Source: Actinomycetota bacterium
GTDB taxonomy: Bacteria > Actinomycetota > Humimicrobiia > Humimicrobiales > Humimicrobiaceae
Reading direction: 5' to 3'
DNA: 44,939 nucleotides
NCBI GenBank assembly: GCA_028695395.1
Contig: JAQVJB010000001.1
Coordinates: 1-44,939 of the forward strand
The translations under genes and the position numbers were made by a program. Numbering within the stretch: the stretch's first letter is position 1; each line of letters starts with the position of its first letter. Below the pieces are notes generated by a model. It did no database searches. It was not told the origin of the DNA and was given only the letters and a program-made list of their open reading frames with translations. Positions 43,426 through 44,939 of this stretch are shown in pieces.

Positions 43426-43665
43426 ATGGAAATAAAAGTAATCGGTCCCGGATGCAAAAACTGTAAAAGTCTTCTAGAACTGGTAAGGCAGGCGGTTAAG
43501 GAGGCAGGTATTGAATCGGAAATCATCTACATCACTGATATGGCTGATATTATGAAAACAGGAATAATGCAGACACCCGGTCTGATGGTGAATGGTAAAA
43601 TCAAGACTGTAGGCAGAGTGCCGGGATTAAAAGAAATAAAACAATTTATATCTGAAGAAATATAA
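43426..43665 (+). CDS. Small thioredoxin-like disulfide protein
   Basis: This 79-residue glutaredoxin-sized protein has its redox site in GPGCKNCKS (Cys10, Cys13), and the cis-Pro loop is in QTPGLMVNGK. It belongs to the redox-active disulfide protein 2 family, known from archaea and anaerobic bacteria. AAAGGAG lies before the ATG. It may hand electrons to the CcdA-like protein or act as a reductant for metalloid-linked thiols. The function in arsenic resistance is inferred from position between that gene and acr3. Confidence 0.9.
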   Translation: MEIKVIGPGCKNCKSLLELVRQAVKEAGIESEIIYITDMADIMKTGIMQTPGLMVNGKIKTVGRVPGLKEIKQFISEEI

Positions 43666-43707
43666 AATAATATTGTAAATTTGAGGAAAGCATAAAGAGA
43701 GGTTTTT

Positions 43708-44763
43708 GTGGCTAAGGAAAAAACAAGGGAGATTGGTTTTTTTGAAAAATATCTGACTTTATGGGTTATAATCTGCATGGCAGCAGGTATTCTTATTGGG
43801 AGATATCTTCCGTCAGTACCGGCTTTTCTGGGAAGATTTGAGTATGCGCAGGTTTCTATACCTATTGCTGTACTTATCTGGTTTATGATTTATCCGATGA
43901 TGATGAAGGTAGATTTTACCAGCATAAAAAATGTCGGAAAAAATCCGAAGGGACTTTTTATTACATGGGTGACGAACTGGCTTATAAAACCTTTTACAAT
44001 GTATGGAATAGCTTTTTTCTTCTTTTATATAGTTTTTAAGTCGATTATTCCTGCTGAGCTTGCAAAAGATTATCTTGCCGGGGCTGTCCTTCTCGGAGCA
44101 GCACCATGTACAGCCATGGTATTTGTCTGGAGTCATCTCACACGGGGCAATGCAGCATATACGGTAGTCCAGGTAGCAACAAATGATCTGATTATTCTTT
44201 TTGCTTTTACTCCGATAGTCGCTTTTCTGCTGGGTATAGGCGGATTAAGAGTTCCATGGGATACTCTTTTTCTTTCAGTAGTTTTGTTTGTTGTAATCCC
44301 TCTTGCAGGAGGTACTCTTACAAGAACGCTTATAATCAGAAGAAAAGGAAAAGAATATTTTGAAAACAGGTTTCTGCCGAAGTTTAATGACGTTACAATA
44401 ATAGGACTTCTTTTAACTCTTGTAATTATATTTTCCTTCCAGGGAACCACAATTCTTGAGAATCCTGTTCATATAATTCTGATAGCAGTTCCTTTGATAA
44501 TACAGACATTCATTATTTTCTTCATCGCATATCTGGCTTCAAGAGCTCTTAAACTTACACACGATATCGCTGCTCCTGCAGGAATGATCGGAGCGTCCAA
44601 TTTCTTTGAGCTGGCTGTTGCAGTGGCGATTTCCCTGTTTGGAGCAAGGTCACCCGTTGCGCTTGCAACGATAGTAGGTGTGCTGGTCGAGGTTCCTGTG
44701 ATGCTTATGCTTGTAAAAATTGCAAATAAAACGACCCATTGGTTTCCGACAAGAAATAAGTAA
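43708..44763 (+). CDS. acr3: ACR3-type arsenite efflux permease
   Basis: This 351-residue membrane protein has ten helices and exports arsenite using the proton gradient. The conserved cysteine required for transport is Cys134 in GAAPCTAMVFVWSHL, and the conserved Glu lies in SNFFELAVAVAIS. GTG at 43708 follows AAAGAGAGG. It ends the efflux operon that starts with the second arsR. Together with arsM and the permease at 41048 it would give both direct arsenite export and export of methylated arsenic. Confidence 0.95.
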   Translation: MAKEKTREIGFFEKYLTLWVIICMAAGILIGRYLPSVPAFLGRFEYAQVSIPIAVLIWFMIYPMMMKVDFTSIKNVGKNPKGLFITWVTNWLIKPFTMYGIAFFFFYIVFKSIIPAELAKDYLAGAVLLGAAPCTAMVFVWSHLTRGNAAYTVVQVATNDLIILFAFTPIVAFLLGIGGLRVPWDTLFLSVVLFVVIPLAGGTLTRTLIIRRKGKEYFENRFLPKFNDVTIIGLLLTLVIIFSFQGTTILENPVHIILIAVPLIIQTFIIFFIAYLASRALKLTHDIAAPAGMIGASNFFELAVAVAISLFGARSPVALATIVGVLVEVPVMLMLVKIANKTTHWFPTRNK

Positions 44764-44831
44764 AAACAGTTAATCGCAGTAGATTGTATTAAGTTTCAAG
44801 AGTAGGAATAATTGATTTAAATCTTGGATTT

Positions 44832-44939
44832 TTAATATCTATGCAAAGACAGGTTTTCAACAATTTCATGGAAATATTTTCCTGATTCCTTAAGAGTCCT
44901 CTTTAGCTGAGGATCATTAAAATCAATACTGACAAGCCC
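44832..44939 (-). CDS. 3' end of an unidentified gene entering from beyond the window
   Basis: On the minus strand an open frame enters from the right edge and ends with TAA at 44832, giving a 35-residue C-terminus including DFNDPQLKRTLKESG and YFHEIVENLSLHRY. It has helical, charged composition typical of protein but is too short to identify. It converges on acr3 with 68 bases between. Confidence 0.4.
   Translation of the reverse strand, partial: GLVSIDFNDPQLKRTLKESGKYFHEIVENLSLHRY

Noticed and set aside
1..44939. CRISPR arrays, insertion sequences or prophage
   Set aside because: No regularly spaced repeats, transposase, integrase or terminal repeats were seen by reading; the window looks like ordinary chromosome with one accessory arsenic island.

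Overview
The window is an AT-rich stretch of a bacterial chromosome, densely packed with genes on both strands. Many starts are TTG or GTG, and some genes overlap. The content points to an anaerobe: indolepyruvate:ferredoxin oxidoreductase, oxygen-sensitive class I fumarase, hybrid-cluster protein, a B12-type radical SAM enzyme and an iron-sulfur flavin reductase of the old-yellow-enzyme family. A T-box riboswitch, RicT and a delta' subunit place it among Bacteria, probably a Gram-positive-related lineage. The topoisomerase I - LppM-like lipoprotein - thymidylate kinase - delta' neighbourhood recalls Actinomycetota, so a low-GC anaerobic actinobacterial or clostridial-like lineage is my best guess. 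The lineage is inferred, not shown. The DNA topoisomerase is of the archaeal TopA type, which is unusual for a bacterium.

Layout. (1) 1-4.5 kb: a promoter followed by iorA-iorB, a double-ACT protein and a phenylacetate-CoA ligase, a module for aryl-pyruvate oxidation. (2) 4.5-9.3 kb: a degenerate polyprenyl-synthase-like protein, a B12/radical SAM enzyme, a catalytic polyprenyl diphosphate synthase and an AEC-type carrier. (3) 9.3-16.2 kb: an Slt-like lipoprotein on the minus strand, a patatin-like hydrolase on the plus strand, and nadA-nadB-nadC on the minus strand. (4) 16.2-23.8 kb: archaeal-type topA and fumarase alpha on the plus strand meet fumarase beta and an LppM-like lipoprotein on the minus strand; then come tmk, holB and ricT. 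(5) 23.8-33.3 kb: tRNA-Thr(CGU), argS, lysA, hom, thrC, thrB, a BadF-type sugar kinase and an old-yellow-enzyme reductase. (6) 33.4-38.1 kb: promoter, tryptophan T-box leader, stand-alone TrpB2 and terminator; a YhfC-type membrane protease; a bidirectional terminator; hcp. (7) 38.1-44.8 kb: an arsenic-resistance island with arsM and a Cys-rich thioredoxin-like protein on the minus strand, and arsR, an HD protein, a second arsR, a CSCSS permease, a membrane-anchored thioredoxin, a CcdA-like protein, a small thioredoxin and ACR3 on the plus strand.

The most notable points follow. The prenyl-synthase pair with a B12 radical SAM enzyme between its members parallels the hepS-menG-hepT arrangement of Bacillus. 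The two fumarase subunits are encoded convergently with overlapping 3' ends. The T-box specifier (UGG) and its tRNA-end contact (UGGC) both fit tRNA-Trp. The arsenic island carries three copies of the inverted repeat ATAGA-N6-TCTAT at its promoters, giving a concrete candidate ArsR operator. It also contains a thiol-redox relay, an HD phosphohydrolase and a Cys-rich thioredoxin-like protein whose roles are not obvious.
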